From positions 1 to 36,067 of the forward strand of contig NZ_JAHHPP010000293.1 in assembly GCF_024606265.1 (NCBI RefSeq): a DNA stretch of 36,067 nucleotides, written 5' to 3'. The notes beneath the pieces are model-generated. The model worked only from the letters and a program-made list of their open reading frames with translations, was not told the DNA's origin and ran no database searches. How positions within the stretch are numbered: the stretch's first letter is position 1; every line of letters starts with the position of its first letter. The position numbers and the translations under genes were made by a program. This document shows positions 1-10,046 of this stretch, in pieces. This DNA comes from Endozoicomonas sp. SESOKO1. Its GTDB lineage: Bacteria; Pseudomonadota; Gammaproteobacteria; Pseudomonadales; Endozoicomonadaceae.

Positions 1-89
1 GCTCCTGTCTTATATCACCGCCCGATTGGGCGATGCTTTACGACGGGCTTGGTAAAATACCCTGCGATGGGATCAGGGGCTATAAAAAA

Positions 90-105
90 CTGTTCATTCT
101 TGCAG
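90..105. promoter_or_regulatory. Possible LexA (SOS) box upstream of ftsK
   Basis: The sequence reads CTG, ten bases (seven of them A or T), then CAG, which fits the CTG-N10-CAG core of gammaproteobacterial LexA operators. It lies about 115 bases before the ftsK start codon. In E. coli, ftsK (dinH) is known to have a LexA-controlled promoter, which makes the position meaningful. The flanks do not complete the longer consensus, so this is only a candidate. Confidence 0.35.
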
Positions 106-220
106 CATCGGTCGATGTTTGTACGTTGTGTGAGGATGCAGGATTGTCCGCAGATCAGGGCTCGTGTTATCTTCTCAGATTAAACTACTGTGTTTATAGT
201 CAGTTATCTCAGGGAGCCGA

Positions 221-2743
221 ATGGCAGAGCCGGTCAGTAAGAAGAATCATCAGTCGGGTGAGAGTCCTCAACCAGGTGAGAGCCCTCAGCCAAATGAGAG
301 CCCTCAGCCAAATGAGAGCCCTCAGCCAAATGAGAGTCCTCAGCCCATGAAAGGGCAGTCAGAAGAGTCCATTTCCATACGACAGCGTAAGCGTTCAACC
401 CGAAACGAAGCGGTTGCAGAAACGCTCTCATCACGAGTGCGTGAAGGCATCATGTTTGGCTGGCTGGTACTGGCTGCTTTTCTATCACTGGCACTGTTCA
501 GTTATGACAAGGCCGATCCCGGCTGGTCCCATGTGGGTTCGGTCAAAGAGATTGCCAACAGTGCCGGCCGGTTCGGGGCATGGTCTGCCGATTTGCTGCT
601 AACCCTGTTTGGGTTTCTGGCATGGATGGTGCCGGTTATTCTGGTGATAAAGGCGGTCAAGGTTTTTCGCTACCGCCATGAACCTGATGAATGGAACTCC
701 TGGTTACTGTTAATTCGCAGTACGGGGTTTATTCTGACGATTGCTTCAGGCGCAGCCCTGGCTTCACTCCATTATCATGGGTTGGGCGGGCTGTTTCCCT
801 CGGCCAGCGGCGGTATTATTGGCGAACTGCTTATCCAGCTATTCCTGCCAGCCTTTAATGTAACCGGCAGCACTCTGTTGCTGATGGCCCTGTTTCTCCT
901 CGGCGTGACACTTTATACCGATCTTTCCTGGTTTCGTCTGATGGACAGTGTCGGCTATTGGAGCCTTCGCTTTGCCGTTTACTGTAAAGAACATCTGGTT
1001 GCGCTTTATTTTACGTTGAAAGAGAAGCTGGACAGCAGGAAGCAGCGTCAGCCTGGGAAAAGCATCCTTTCGCCGGTCAAAAAGGAAGAGCCTGTATTAC
1101 AGAGCCAGGGAGATTACAGGCCACCGGTTGCACCGATGGCTGAGAATAGAGCCGATAAGCCAAAAGTGCCGGCGATGGTTCCTCCTCCATTGCCGGAGAA
1201 GGCGCTTCCTCTTGTTAAACATAATGCTGAGCATAATGTTGAACACACCCCGCCTGGAAGTTTACCAGCTGCATCGTTGCTCGATGAAGCCCGTCCCTCC
1301 GGCAAGGCCATGAGTCCAGAGTCACTGGATGCCATGTCCCGGTTGCTGGAGTTGAAGTTAAAAGACTTCAACGTCGACGTCGACGTGGTTGCCGTTCATC
1401 CTGGCCCGGTCATTACCCGTTTTGAGATCCAGCCGGCACCCGGTACCAAGGCCAGTAAAATTACCAACCTGGCCAGTGACCTGGCCCGCTCCCTGGCCGT
1501 GGTCAGTGTCCGGGTGGTGGAAGTGATTCCCGGAAAGTCGGTGATGGGGATTGAGATTCCCAATGATGACCGTGAAACCGTTTTCTTCGGTGAGATCATT
1601 TCATCCGGGGCGTTTGCCGATGCACAGTCCCCGATCAGTCTTGCCTTGGGACATGATATTTCCGGTCAACCCGTGATTGTTGATCTGGCTAGAATGCCGC
1701 ACCTTCTGGTTGCCGGTACCACGGGCTCCGGTAAGTCCGTCGGTATCAATGCCATGATTTTGTCCATGCTGTTCAAGTCTAGCCCGCAGGATGTGCGGTT
1801 GATCATGATTGACCCGAAAATGCTGGAGCTGTCGATCTACGACGGTATTCCCCATCTTCTGGCCCCGGTGGTGACGGACATGAAAGAGGCGGCCAATGCC
1901 CTGCGCTGGTGCGTTGCCGAAATGGAGCGTCGCTACAAGCTGATGGCGCATATGGGGGTTCGTAACATTGCCGGCTATAACCGGAAGGTGAAAGATGCCC
2001 TGGATCAGGGTGAGCCGATCAGGGATCCCTTCTATCAGCCGATTTCTTCAGAAGATGTGGCCCCAGAGTTGGACACGCTGCCCTTTATCGTCGTAGTCGT
2101 TGATGAATTTGCCGACATGATGATGATTGTCGGTAAAAAGGTTGAAGAACTCATTGCCCGTATTGCCCAGAAAGCCCGGGCAGCGGGTATTCACCTGATC
2201 CTGGCTACACAGCGTCCATCGGTGGATGTCATTACCGGCCTGATCAAGGCCAACGTTCCCACACGAATCAGTTTCCAGGTGTCCAGTAAGATTGACTCCC
2301 GAACCATTATCGACCAGGGAGGCGCTGAACAGCTGCTGGGACACGGCGACATGCTCTATCTCCCACCGGGAACCAGTGTCCCTGTCCGTATCCATGGTGC
2401 TTTCGTTGCTGACGATGAAGTGCATCGGGTGGTTGCCGACTGGCAGCTACGGGGAGCGCCGGACTTTGTTGAAGAGATTCTCTATGGGGTCAGCGAAAGT
2501 TCGGAAGGCAGCGCATTTTCCGGTGGCCTGGATGACAGTGAGCAGGACCCTCTCTATGATGAAGCCGTGGCCTTTGTTACCGAGTCCCGCAGGGCGTCCA
2601 TTTCTTCGGTTCAACGACAACTGAAAGTAGGTTATAACCGGGCAGCCCGAATGATTGAGGCCATGGAGGCGGCAGGTGTCGTTAGTCCGGCATTGAGCAA
2701 TGGTAATCGTGAAGTCATTGCGCCACCACCGGTCAAGCATTAA
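221..2743 (+). CDS. ftsK: DNA translocase FtsK
   Basis: FtsK is a membrane-anchored DNA pump at the division septum. It moves chromosome termini and activates XerCD recombination at dif. The 840-residue protein has a Ser/Pro-rich N-terminus with five ESPQP repeats (about residues 14-42), then about four membrane segments (roughly residues 75-235), a charged Pro-rich linker (about 260-370), the RecA-like motor, and a winged-helix gamma domain (about 775-840) that would read KOPS sites. The Walker A motif GTTGSGKS is at 499-506 and the Walker B acidic pair DE at 628-629. Its length is closer to the short-linker Pseudomonas type than to the 1329-residue E. coli protein. The start is supported by an AGGGA ribosome site a few bases upstream. 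The gene is followed by lolA and rarA, the usual order in gammaproteobacteria. Confidence 0.97.
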   Translation: MAEPVSKKNHQSGESPQPGESPQPNESPQPNESPQPNESPQPMKGQSEESISIRQRKRSTRNEAVAETLSSRVREGIMFGWLVLAAFLSLALFSYDKADPGWSHVGSVKEIANSAGRFGAWSADLLLTLFGFLAWMVPVILVIKAVKVFRYRHEPDEWNSWLLLIRSTGFILTIASGAALASLHYHGLGGLFPSASGGIIGELLIQLFLPAFNVTGSTLLLMALFLLGVTLYTDLSWFRLMDSVGYWSLRFAVYCKEHLVALYFTLKEKLDSRKQRQPGKSILSPVKKEEPVLQSQGDYRPPVAPMAENRADKPKVPAMVPPPLPEKALPLVKHNAEHNVEHTPPGSLPAASLLDEARPSGKAMSPESLDAMSRLLELKLKDFNVDVDVVAVHPGPVITRFEIQPAPGTKASKITNLASDLARSLAVVSVRVVEVIPGKSVMGIEIPNDDRETVFFGEIISSGAFADAQSPISLALGHDISGQPVIVDLARMPHLLVAGTTGSGKSVGINAMILSMLFKSSPQDVRLIMIDPKMLELSIYDGIPHLLAPVVTDMKEAANALRWCVAEMERRYKLMAHMGVRNIAGYNRKVKDALDQGEPIRDPFYQPISSEDVAPELDTLPFIVVVVDEFADMMMIVGKKVEELIARIAQKARAAGIHLILATQRPSVDVITGLIKANVPTRISFQVSSKIDSRTIIDQGGAEQLLGHGDMLYLPPGTSVPVRIHGAFVADDEVHRVVADWQLRGAPDFVEEILYGVSESSEGSAFSGGLDDSEQDPLYDEAVAFVTESRRASISSVQRQLKVGYNRAARMIEAMEAAGVVSPALSNGNREVIAPPPVKH
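258..347 (+). repeat. In-frame 18-bp tandem repeat in ftsK (5 units)
   Basis: Five consecutive 18-base units encode ESPQP followed by G, N or M. The units at 276-293, 294-311 and 312-329 are almost identical; the first and last carry a few substitutions. The period is a multiple of three, so changes in copy number would keep the ftsK frame. The repeat lies in the cytoplasmic N-terminal tail before the first membrane helix. Confidence 0.92.
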
Positions 2744-2765
2744 TTATCCAGACAAGATCCTGTAT

Positions 2766-3503
2766 ATGTTCAAGAAAACGCGGTTATTTGCTGTTTTACC
2801 ACTGTTTTTTGCTGTCAGTATGCCAGCCTGGCCTGCTGGGCAGAAATCCATTGAAGCATCCACCATTGATTCATCCACAATTCATGCATCTGCATTGTCC
2901 AGCACACCGGCCACAATAAAACATGACCGGAAAGCCGTTGATGAGTTGGCTGAGAAGCTGCAGGCCATGAATACTGTCAGTGCCAATTTCTCGCAAACTA
3001 CCATTGATAAAAGTGGCCAACCCAAAGTCGAGAAGGGGAGTATGCAGCTTAAACGACCAAACCAGTTCCGCTGGCATATCACTTCACCATTTAACCAGGA
3101 GATCATTGCCAAAGATGGCAAGCTCTGGATGCTCGACCCTGACTTTAAGCAGGTGGTGATTAAAAAGCAGGACAATCAGTCAGGACCTGCCGCCGTACAG
3201 CTGCTCAGTGGCAATGCCAGTGAGTTTTTGACACAGTACGCGGTAACCCGCATGAGCTACGGTCCTGAGGTGGTTTATACCCTGAGGCCCGGTAAAGCGT
3301 CAGACCTTTTTGAAATGCTGGAAATCCATTTTTCCAGAGATGAGATTTCAGCCATCAGTATGGTGGATGCTCTCGGTGGCAAACGACGAATCGACTTTAC
3401 CCGGGTAGACCTCAATCAACCGATAGACAACACACTGTTTGAACCTGACGTGAAGACATTAGAGCAGGCCGGTTTTGATATTATTGATGAGAGTGGGGTA
3501 TGA
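2766..3503 (+). CDS. lolA: Outer-membrane lipoprotein carrier protein LolA
   Basis: LolA is the periplasmic chaperone that takes lipoproteins from the LolCDE transporter and hands them to LolB at the outer membrane. The 245-residue protein begins with a typical Sec signal peptide (MFKKTR followed by a hydrophobic stretch, cleavage near residues 21-24). A Ser/Thr-rich spacer of about 30 residues follows, then the LolA fold, with the recognisable segments VSANFSQ, RPNQFRW and DPDFKQVVI. An in-frame start at 2700 inside ftsK would put 22 residues before the signal peptide and is rejected. The ribosome site is weak, which suggests coupling to ftsK, 22 bases upstream. The stop codon overlaps the rarA start as ATGA, so lolA and rarA are probably translationally coupled. 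Confidence 0.93.
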   Translation: MFKKTRLFAVLPLFFAVSMPAWPAGQKSIEASTIDSSTIHASALSSTPATIKHDRKAVDELAEKLQAMNTVSANFSQTTIDKSGQPKVEKGSMQLKRPNQFRWHITSPFNQEIIAKDGKLWMLDPDFKQVVIKKQDNQSGPAAVQLLSGNASEFLTQYAVTRMSYGPEVVYTLRPGKASDLFEMLEIHFSRDEISAISMVDALGGKRRIDFTRVDLNQPIDNTLFEPDVKTLEQAGFDIIDESGV

Positions 3504-4825
3504 CATCACTCTTTGATAGCCTTGGCGCTGATCGCTATGAACCCCTGGCGGCGAGGATGCGTCCAGGGACCCTCGATGAATACCTGGGGCAGGAACATAT
3601 CCTTGCCAGGGGCAAGCCACTTCGGGAAGCGTTGGAACAGGGGATGCTTCATTCCATGATTTTCTGGGGGCCTCCTGGCGTCGGCAAGACAACACTGGCG
3701 AGGCTGGTTGCGACAAAAACCGATGCCCATTTTGAAACTCTTTCTGCCGTCCTTTGTGGTGTTAAAGATATACGGGAAGCGGTGGCACGGGCTAAGGATG
3801 AACAGCGGTTTTACCAGCGGAAAACCGTACTGTTTGTCGATGAGGTTCATCGGTTTAACAAGTCCCAGCAGGATGCATTCCTGCCTCATATAGAAGATGG
3901 TACCGTTATTTTTATCGGGGCCACTACCGAAAACCCGTCGTTTGAACTCAATAATGCCTTACTCTCCAGGGCCAGGGTCTACGTACTTAAGTCACTGGGG
4001 GAAGAGGCGATTGGCCAACTTGTTGACCAGGCTTTGAGCAATGAAGAAAGAGGGCTGGGCGGAAAGGGAATCCAGCTTGAGAAGAGTGCCAGGGATATTC
4101 TGATTCGCTATTCTGACGGCGATGGTCGCAAGGCGCTCAATGCACTGGAAGTGGCATCAGACCTGGCTGATAACGGCATTATCACCTCTGGGGCGGTTCA
4201 GGCCATTCTTGCCGATACAGGCCGCCGTTTCGATAAAGGCGGTGATGCCTTTTACGATACTATTTCAGCCTTTCATAAGTCCGTCCGCGGCTCCAATCCA
4301 GATGCAGCACTCTACTGGGCTGCTCGAATTGTCGATGGGGGAGGGGATCCACTCTATGTGATTCGCCGGCTGGTGGCTATCGCCAGTGAGGATATCGGTA
4401 ATGCAGACCCAAGGGCGCTGGAAATAGCCATTAATGCCTGGCAGGCATTTGAGCGGCTGGGAGCCCCGGAAGGGCTTCTGGCCCTGGCCCATGCCACGGT
4501 CTATTGTGCCTGCGCACCGAAAAGCAATGCGGTTTATAAAGCCTGGAAAGCAGCATTGGACGACGTAAAAAGTAATCCATCCCATGAAGTACCTCATCAC
4601 CTGCGCAATGCACCGACACAATTAATGGGGAGTCTTGGTTATGGTGATGGTTATCGCTATGCCCACGATGAACCCAATGCCTATGCTGCCGGGGAGCACT
4701 ACTTTCCTGAAGAGATGGAAGCCCCGGACTATTACCAGCCAAATGATCGTGGGTTGGAGATTAAGATCAGGGAAAAACTGGCCTGGCTGAAGCGTCTTGA
4801 TGAAGAGAGCATAAGGAAGCGTTAG
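3500..4825 (+). CDS. rarA: Replication-associated recombination ATPase RarA (MgsA)
   Basis: RarA is an AAA+ ATPase related to clamp loaders that acts at stalled replication forks together with SSB. The 441-residue protein has Walker A GPPGVGKT at residues 57-64, Walker B and its extension LFVDEVHRF at 111-119, and the sensor-1 region [12 protein letters not shown] with the following SRARVY segment typical of the family. The C-terminal tetramerisation domain is present, including [12 protein letters not shown] and the late PHHLRNAPT segment. It overlaps lolA by four bases (ATGA). No strong terminator follows; 191 bases separate it from crcB. Confidence 0.96.
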   Translation: MTSLFDSLGADRYEPLAARMRPGTLDEYLGQEHILARGKPLREALEQGMLHSMIFWGPPGVGKTTLARLVATKTDAHFETLSAVLCGVKDIREAVARAKDEQRFYQRKTVLFVDEVHRFNKSQQDAFLPHIEDGTVIFIGATTENPSFELNNALLSRARVYVLKSLGEEAIGQLVDQALSNEERGLGGKGIQLEKSARDILIRYSDGDGRKALNALEVASDLADNGIITSGAVQAILADTGRRFDKGGDAFYDTISAFHKSVRGSNPDAALYWAARIVDGGGDPLYVIRRLVAIASEDIGNADPRALEIAINAWQAFERLGAPEGLLALAHATVYCACAPKSNAVYKAWKAALDDVKSNPSHEVPHHLRNAPTQLMGSLGYGDGYRYAHDEPNAYAAGEHYFPEEMEAPDYYQPNDRGLEIKIREKLAWLKRLDEESIRKR

Positions 4826-4902
4826 TTTTAAGTGATATTATCCAATCATATTTTTTAAACTTAAAAAAATACAACTCTGAACTAATACCAAAGTTAATCA
4901 AT

Positions 4903-4940
4903 GTCAGAAGCTCTAACTATGTCGTTTACTTGCTTCTGAC
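4903..4940 (+). other. Perfect 9-bp inverted repeat between rarA and crcB
   Basis: Positions 4903-4911 (gtcagaagc) are the exact reverse complement of 4932-4940, with 20 bases between. It is followed by only a short T-containing stretch, so it is a weak terminator at best. It could equally be an operator or a hairpin in the crcB leader. No other structure was seen in the 4826-5016 gap. Confidence 0.4.
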
Positions 4941-5016
4941 GCTTTTAACGCTGTTAACATTGTTCAACCCTGTATAAATTCCAGCAACTGTACCACTCGT
5001 CTCAAAGGAGCCTCTG

Positions 5017-5418
5017 ATGCAATACCCGTATATGCTGAACTACCTTGCTGTAGCAGCCGGGGGAGCCCTTGGGGCATTGGCCCGATCCCTGGTTTATGAG
5101 TGGTATGCCAAATCCGGGAATGACCAGTGGTTTCCACTGCCGACGCTAACGGTAAACATGATTGGTTCGTTTCTGATCGGGATTGGCTGGTATTGTCTGG
5201 TAGAAAAAAGTGTCCTCCCTCCAATCTGGAGAGATTTTGCCACAGTAGGATTTCTGGGAGCGCTCACCACCTTTTCTACTTTTTCACTGGATATTTTCCG
5301 GCTTTTTCAATCCGATCGGTCCGTTGAGGCAGTTGCCTATGTTCTGGCCAGCGTTATTCTGTGTCTGTTTGGCACCTGGCTGGGCTATCAGGGCATTCGG
5401 GCGGTCCTGAACGGTTAG
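5017..5418 (+). CDS. crcB: Fluoride ion channel CrcB/Fluc
   Basis: CrcB (Fluc) forms dual-topology dimers in the inner membrane and exports fluoride. The 133-residue protein has four hydrophobic helices and the family motifs: GGALGALAR at residues 15-23 near the N-terminus, VNMIGSFLIG in the second helix with the conserved Asn, and GFLGALTTFSTFS in the third helix, which carries the Phe-box and the central Na+ site Thr/Ser residues. The start at 5017 is preceded by AAAGGAG with a spacer of six; a second Met at 5032 is possible but less well placed. No fluoride riboswitch was recognised upstream. Confidence 0.95.
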   Translation: MQYPYMLNYLAVAAGGALGALARSLVYEWYAKSGNDQWFPLPTLTVNMIGSFLIGIGWYCLVEKSVLPPIWRDFATVGFLGALTTFSTFSLDIFRLFQSDRSVEAVAYVLASVILCLFGTWLGYQGIRAVLNG

Positions 5419-5531
5419 CTGCCCTAACTTACTGTTCACTATCTTTATCGAATGTCACTGAGTCATGGTGTATCATCAGCAGGTTACCCGTGACGAGAAT
5501 GGTAAACATTTGAAACCTCTGGTCCGGATAA

Positions 5532-6854
<1,323 letters not shown>

Positions 6855-6863
6855 TGGGATGAG

Positions 6864-6890
6864 GAGGGTGACGATTTTGATTTCACCCTC
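6864..6890. terminator. Possible terminator after serS
   Basis: A perfect 8-bp stem (gagggtga at 6864-6871 with tcaccctc at 6883-6890) with an 11-base loop begins ten bases after the serS stop codon. It sits between the convergent serS and sugar kinase genes and could work in both directions. The following U tract is poor (only two T), so efficiency is uncertain. Confidence 0.45.
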
Positions 6891-6897
6891 TTGCCCC

Positions 6898-6941
6898 TGA
6901 TGCTAATAATGATGATGTTAATAATGATGGTGTTAATGATG
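6898..6941. repeat. Degenerate tgatg-ttaata microsatellite
   Basis: The gap between serS and the kinase holds about three imperfect 12-15-base units of the form tgatg(atg)ttaataa. It is non-coding, lies just past the kinase stop codon (minus strand), and looks like a slippage product. Confidence 0.55.
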
Positions 6942-6950
6942 GACGAATTG

Positions 6951-8087
6951 TTATCGGTCCCTGGCCACGGTACTTGCTGGTAAGCTATCGGTTATCTTCT
7001 GCGACTCCCGGCAGGACTGCTCAGCCATCTTGAGCGCACCACGCAGTGCATCCCGGTCCGGTCCCGGAATGAACGTCACCTTGGCCAGATCCTCCGGCAG
7101 GAAAGGCTTGATGTGCTCGCTTACTCCGCCAACCAGGGCGCAGCCACTGGCCCCGCGCCTCAACAGGCTACGGATTATGTCAGCGGCCTCTTGCGCCGCT
7201 TCCTGCATCAGCTGCCTGGCAAGAGTATCCCCGTTCTTCAGATGTCTGGTGATTAACTCTGCCACCTTGCCGTAGTCGGCAGGCTTTGCCGTTTGTTGCC
7301 AGCGGACAGCGTTTTCCCCCCGGTTGTCAAAAAGCGTTGCCATGATTTCTTCACTCAATGGCGTTTTTTCCCGGATGCCGTCATGGGCCTTCAACGCGTA
7401 TTGAATGGCTGTAAGTCCAAGCTGGGCGCCACTGCCCAGATCAGAAATCGGGAAACCCCAGCCGCCCACCGTGGTCAACTCTCCATTATTCATAATGCCG
7501 CCACAGGAGCCGGTACCCAGAATCAGGATGGCGCCATCCTTGCCATCAAACGCACCCAGGCATGCAGCGTAGACGTCGGTATCAATACGGACGCCGGCAA
7601 AAGGGAATTGATGGTTCCGCATCTGGCTCCGTTGCGGTTCCTGGTTGACACCCGCCAGGCCAATACCTGCATACATATTTTTCAGGGCATTTTCTTTCAG
7701 TTCTGCACTGGCAAGTGCTTCATGAACTGCGGCCATAATGGTTTTGGCAGAGTCCTCAACTCCCACCGTACAGGTGTTCGAACAGCCGGACTTTCCGCGA
7801 CCCAGAACTTTGCCATCTTTCCCGAAAATAGCCACCGCAGTTTTAGTGCCGCCCCCATCGACGCCAATCCAATAGGTTGCTTCCCGTTGCTTGAGTTCAG
7901 GTGGATTAGCCTGCCTCAGGCAGGGGAGGCTGTAATCGTCATTGTCGACAGTGGGTAAATGGAAGGCCACAGCTGGCAGAGTAGCCACCGAACGGCCGAC
8001 ACATGATCCTTCGCTGGCAGTCGTTGGTGGTGTGGTTGCAGTTTGGTTAATCGTCAAGTCGACTGCTTGAGCAGGGGAGATGTTCAT
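6951..8087 (-). CDS. BadF/BadG/BcrA/BcrD-family kinase, probably (N-acetyl)glucosamine kinase
   Basis: This is an ASKHA-fold sugar kinase. The phosphate-1 motif WIGVDGGGTKTA, the phosphate-2 motif ILILGTGSCGGI, the segment GGWGFPISDLGSGAQLG and the adenosine motif ALVGGVSEH resemble the N-acetylglucosamine kinase and Vibrio GspK glucosamine kinase branch, which feed amino sugars from chitin or host glycans into metabolism. Substrate is inferred, not shown. The start at 8087 has an AAGGTG ribosome site with a six-base spacer; an in-frame ATG 15 bases further upstream has none. The protein (378 residues) carries an unusual N-terminal extension of about 70 residues, rich in Thr, Pro and Ser, before the kinase fold; relatives usually begin within a few residues of the DGGGT motif. 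It lies on the minus strand inside the serS-cysG interval. Confidence 0.8.
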   Translation of the reverse strand: MNISPAQAVDLTINQTATTPPTTASEGSCVGRSVATLPAVAFHLPTVDNDDYSLPCLRQANPPELKQREATYWIGVDGGGTKTAVAIFGKDGKVLGRGKSGCSNTCTVGVEDSAKTIMAAVHEALASAELKENALKNMYAGIGLAGVNQEPQRSQMRNHQFPFAGVRIDTDVYAACLGAFDGKDGAILILGTGSCGGIMNNGELTTVGGWGFPISDLGSGAQLGLTAIQYALKAHDGIREKTPLSEEIMATLFDNRGENAVRWQQTAKPADYGKVAELITRHLKNGDTLARQLMQEAAQEAADIIRSLLRRGASGCALVGGVSEHIKPFLPEDLAKVTFIPGPDRDALRGALKMAEQSCRESQKITDSLPASTVARDR

Positions 8088-8260
8088 GTCTATCACCTTC
8101 ATTAGTTAATGTAATGAAGTTACTTGGATATTTGTACAATACTTTGGTTCCCGCATCGCTTTTCTGCAGTCGAATTCGGATGTTTTATCTTGTCTTTTGA
8201 CAGGCTCCTTCATGGAAGTGGACACCCCTGCCCCTGCTGGCCTGGGGCGATCGGTTCAAC

Positions 8261-8280
8261 ACGGTTTAATACGGTTTAAT
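8261..8280. repeat. 10-bp perfect tandem repeat at the end of the MATE gene
   Basis: The decamer acggtttaat occurs twice in tandem. The second copy overlaps the last codons and stop of the minus-strand MATE gene (stop at 8276-8278). It is probably a slippage duplication of the gene end. Confidence 0.7.
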
Positions 8281-9655
8281 ACTCAACAGTGAGATTTTTC
8301 AACCAGTATCTGGCCAGCACCCGGTAAAGCACCAGAACCGCTTTGGTCACTTCCTCCATCAGGGCGCAGATAAACACCAGGTACAATGGCCAATGCCAGA
8401 TATTCACCGCTGCCCAGGCCAGGGGCAGACCTACAAACCACATGCCAATGATATTGATGGCTGCCGTGGCTTTCACATCACCACCGCTGCGCAGAACACC
8501 AACAATTCCGGTCAGGTTTATGACCCGGATGCACAGGGCAAAACCGGCAATGATCAGCACCTCGCTGGCCATTTTCAAGCTATCACCCTGAAATTTGCCG
8601 AACATTCTGACGATCTGCTCATTGAAGACCAGGGTAAGAATACCAATCAATAAGGCGATTGCCGGCGCGGCCAGCATGAAATAACGGCTCTGTTTCCAGG
8701 CGAGATCAAACTCTCCAGCACCGAGTTCCTTACCGAGTATGATCGAGGTAGCAATGGCGAACCCGATAAACAGGGAAATCAGGACACCTTCAACGGAAGA
8801 GACAGCGCTCATTACCGCCAGTTCAACAACCCCCATCTGGGCAAACATCAGGTTGTACAGTATCAAGCCAAATGACCAGAGACCATCCTGTATCAACATG
8901 GGAACACAGATGCCAATGTATTTAATCCAGTGTTTACGATTTTTGCATTGCAACAGGTCAGCTTTTACCGGCTTTAGGCCGGGGCGAACCTCAAGGAGGT
9001 AATAGATGAGTAAGCCAGCCTGAATCAACCGTGAAATGGTTGTGCCCCATGCAGAACCGGCAACCCCAAGGGCTGGAAAGCCAAAATGACCATAGATGAG
9101 CAGATAATTAAACAGCACATTCATGAGGATGGTGATAAAACCAATACGTGTCGGTGTTTTTGCGTCGTTATTGGTTCTCAGCAGGGCTTCCAGCGGTATG
9201 GTGACCGCTACGCAGAGAAAGGAGGGAGCGGTGATGATCAGATAACTGCTGCCCAGAGCTTTCAGGGTGAGGTCATCACTGATCAGGCCCATGATCTGTT
9301 CTGGAAAGAGCAGGTAAACAATGGCAAACGGGGTGGTGATGGCCACTGCTGCAATGATGGTCTGGACCAGCGTCCTGCGCATACCATCCATATTTCGGGC
9401 ACCAACATACTGTGCGGCCAGAATACTCATGCCACTGCCCAGGGCGGCAATCAGAATCAGGTTAAAGAAGAAAATCCGGTTTCCCATCCCTACCGCAGCA
9501 ACTTCTGTTTCACCGAGCATGGACACCATGAATATATCGATCAATCCCAGCATCGAAAACATCATGGATTGCAGGGAGATAGGCAATGCCAATTGCCAGA
9601 GATTACGCAGGAAATCCCTGTTCGGGGCTTGGTTTTCAATAGTTTGACTGGTCAT
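8276..9655 (-). CDS. MATE-family multidrug efflux transporter (NorM-like)
   Basis: MATE proteins export cationic drugs and metabolites in exchange for Na+ or H+. From the chosen start MTSQTIENQ the protein has 459 residues, matching the usual NorM length. It shows about twelve membrane segments in two related halves: first half LWQLALPISLQSMMFSMLGLIDIFMVSMLGE then AAVGMGNRIFFF; second half CVPMLIQDGLWSFGLILYN then AVMSAVSSVEGVL. The open frame continues 131 codons upstream as far as the cysG start, but that part is non-hydrophobic, does not resemble MATE proteins and covers the divergent promoter region, so it is not counted. The ribosome site at 9655 is weak, so the exact start is uncertain. 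It is divergent from cysG, and no local regulator gene is seen. Confidence 0.88.
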   Translation of the reverse strand: MTSQTIENQAPNRDFLRNLWQLALPISLQSMMFSMLGLIDIFMVSMLGETEVAAVGMGNRIFFFNLILIAALGSGMSILAAQYVGARNMDGMRRTLVQTIIAAVAITTPFAIVYLLFPEQIMGLISDDLTLKALGSSYLIITAPSFLCVAVTIPLEALLRTNNDAKTPTRIGFITILMNVLFNYLLIYGHFGFPALGVAGSAWGTTISRLIQAGLLIYYLLEVRPGLKPVKADLLQCKNRKHWIKYIGICVPMLIQDGLWSFGLILYNLMFAQMGVVELAVMSAVSSVEGVLISLFIGFAIATSIILGKELGAGEFDLAWKQSRYFMLAAPAIALLIGILTLVFNEQIVRMFGKFQGDSLKMASEVLIIAGFALCIRVINLTGIVGVLRSGGDVKATAAINIIGMWFVGLPLAWAAVNIWHWPLYLVFICALMEEVTKAVLVLYRVLARYWLKNLTVEY

Positions 9656-10046
9656 AAAGCGGCTAACAATTATTGGGGGCCTGAAGCGCGTTTCAATCCG
9701 TGAAAGAGGGGAGAGAGGTCTCATTCGGATATAAACAGCCATGAACTGTATAGCATCCTCTTTATGGATATGCCGGAGTGATGCAGTAACAGTAGAAAAA
9801 GCTATATCGTCATATTTTGTAACAACTCTACTCTTATCGTTGCATAAGATAGAAGTCGGATTTTTCCCTATCTTTTTGTTCAGTGTGTGTCTTATATAAC
9901 TTTTAAGAATATATGATAAGAAAACATTGTTATCCTGGTTCTGTCGTATGCTGGTAAACTCATGCCATCCGGAGCCGTACCGCAGGCTTACATGATTTGA
10001 GCCTGCAATCTTATGTCCACAGAGCCCTATAAATAACGAGAAGAAC
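9656..10046. promoter_or_regulatory. Divergent intergenic region between the MATE gene and cysG
   Basis: These 391 bases hold no credible gene and must carry the promoters of the MATE gene (leftward) and cysG (rightward). The stretch 9780-9950 is AT-rich. Close to cysG there is a 7-bp stem (gcaggct at 9982-9988 with agcctgc at 10000-10006, loop 11) that would lie in the cysG leader. No convincing -35/-10 pair or known operator was recognised. Confidence 0.45.

Noticed and set aside
258-347. CRISPR-like array
   Set aside because: Units are contiguous 18-mers without spacers and are in frame inside ftsK.
33-350. Open frame upstream of and overlapping ftsK
   Set aside because: Its C-terminus is only the ftsK 18-base repeat read in another frame, and it lacks a ribosome site.
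2700-2765. Earlier lolA start inside ftsK
   Set aside because: It would add 22 non-hydrophobic residues in front of a complete signal peptide.
4826-5016. Fluoride riboswitch in the crcB leader
   Set aside because: The conserved crcB-motif sequence blocks could not be found by eye.
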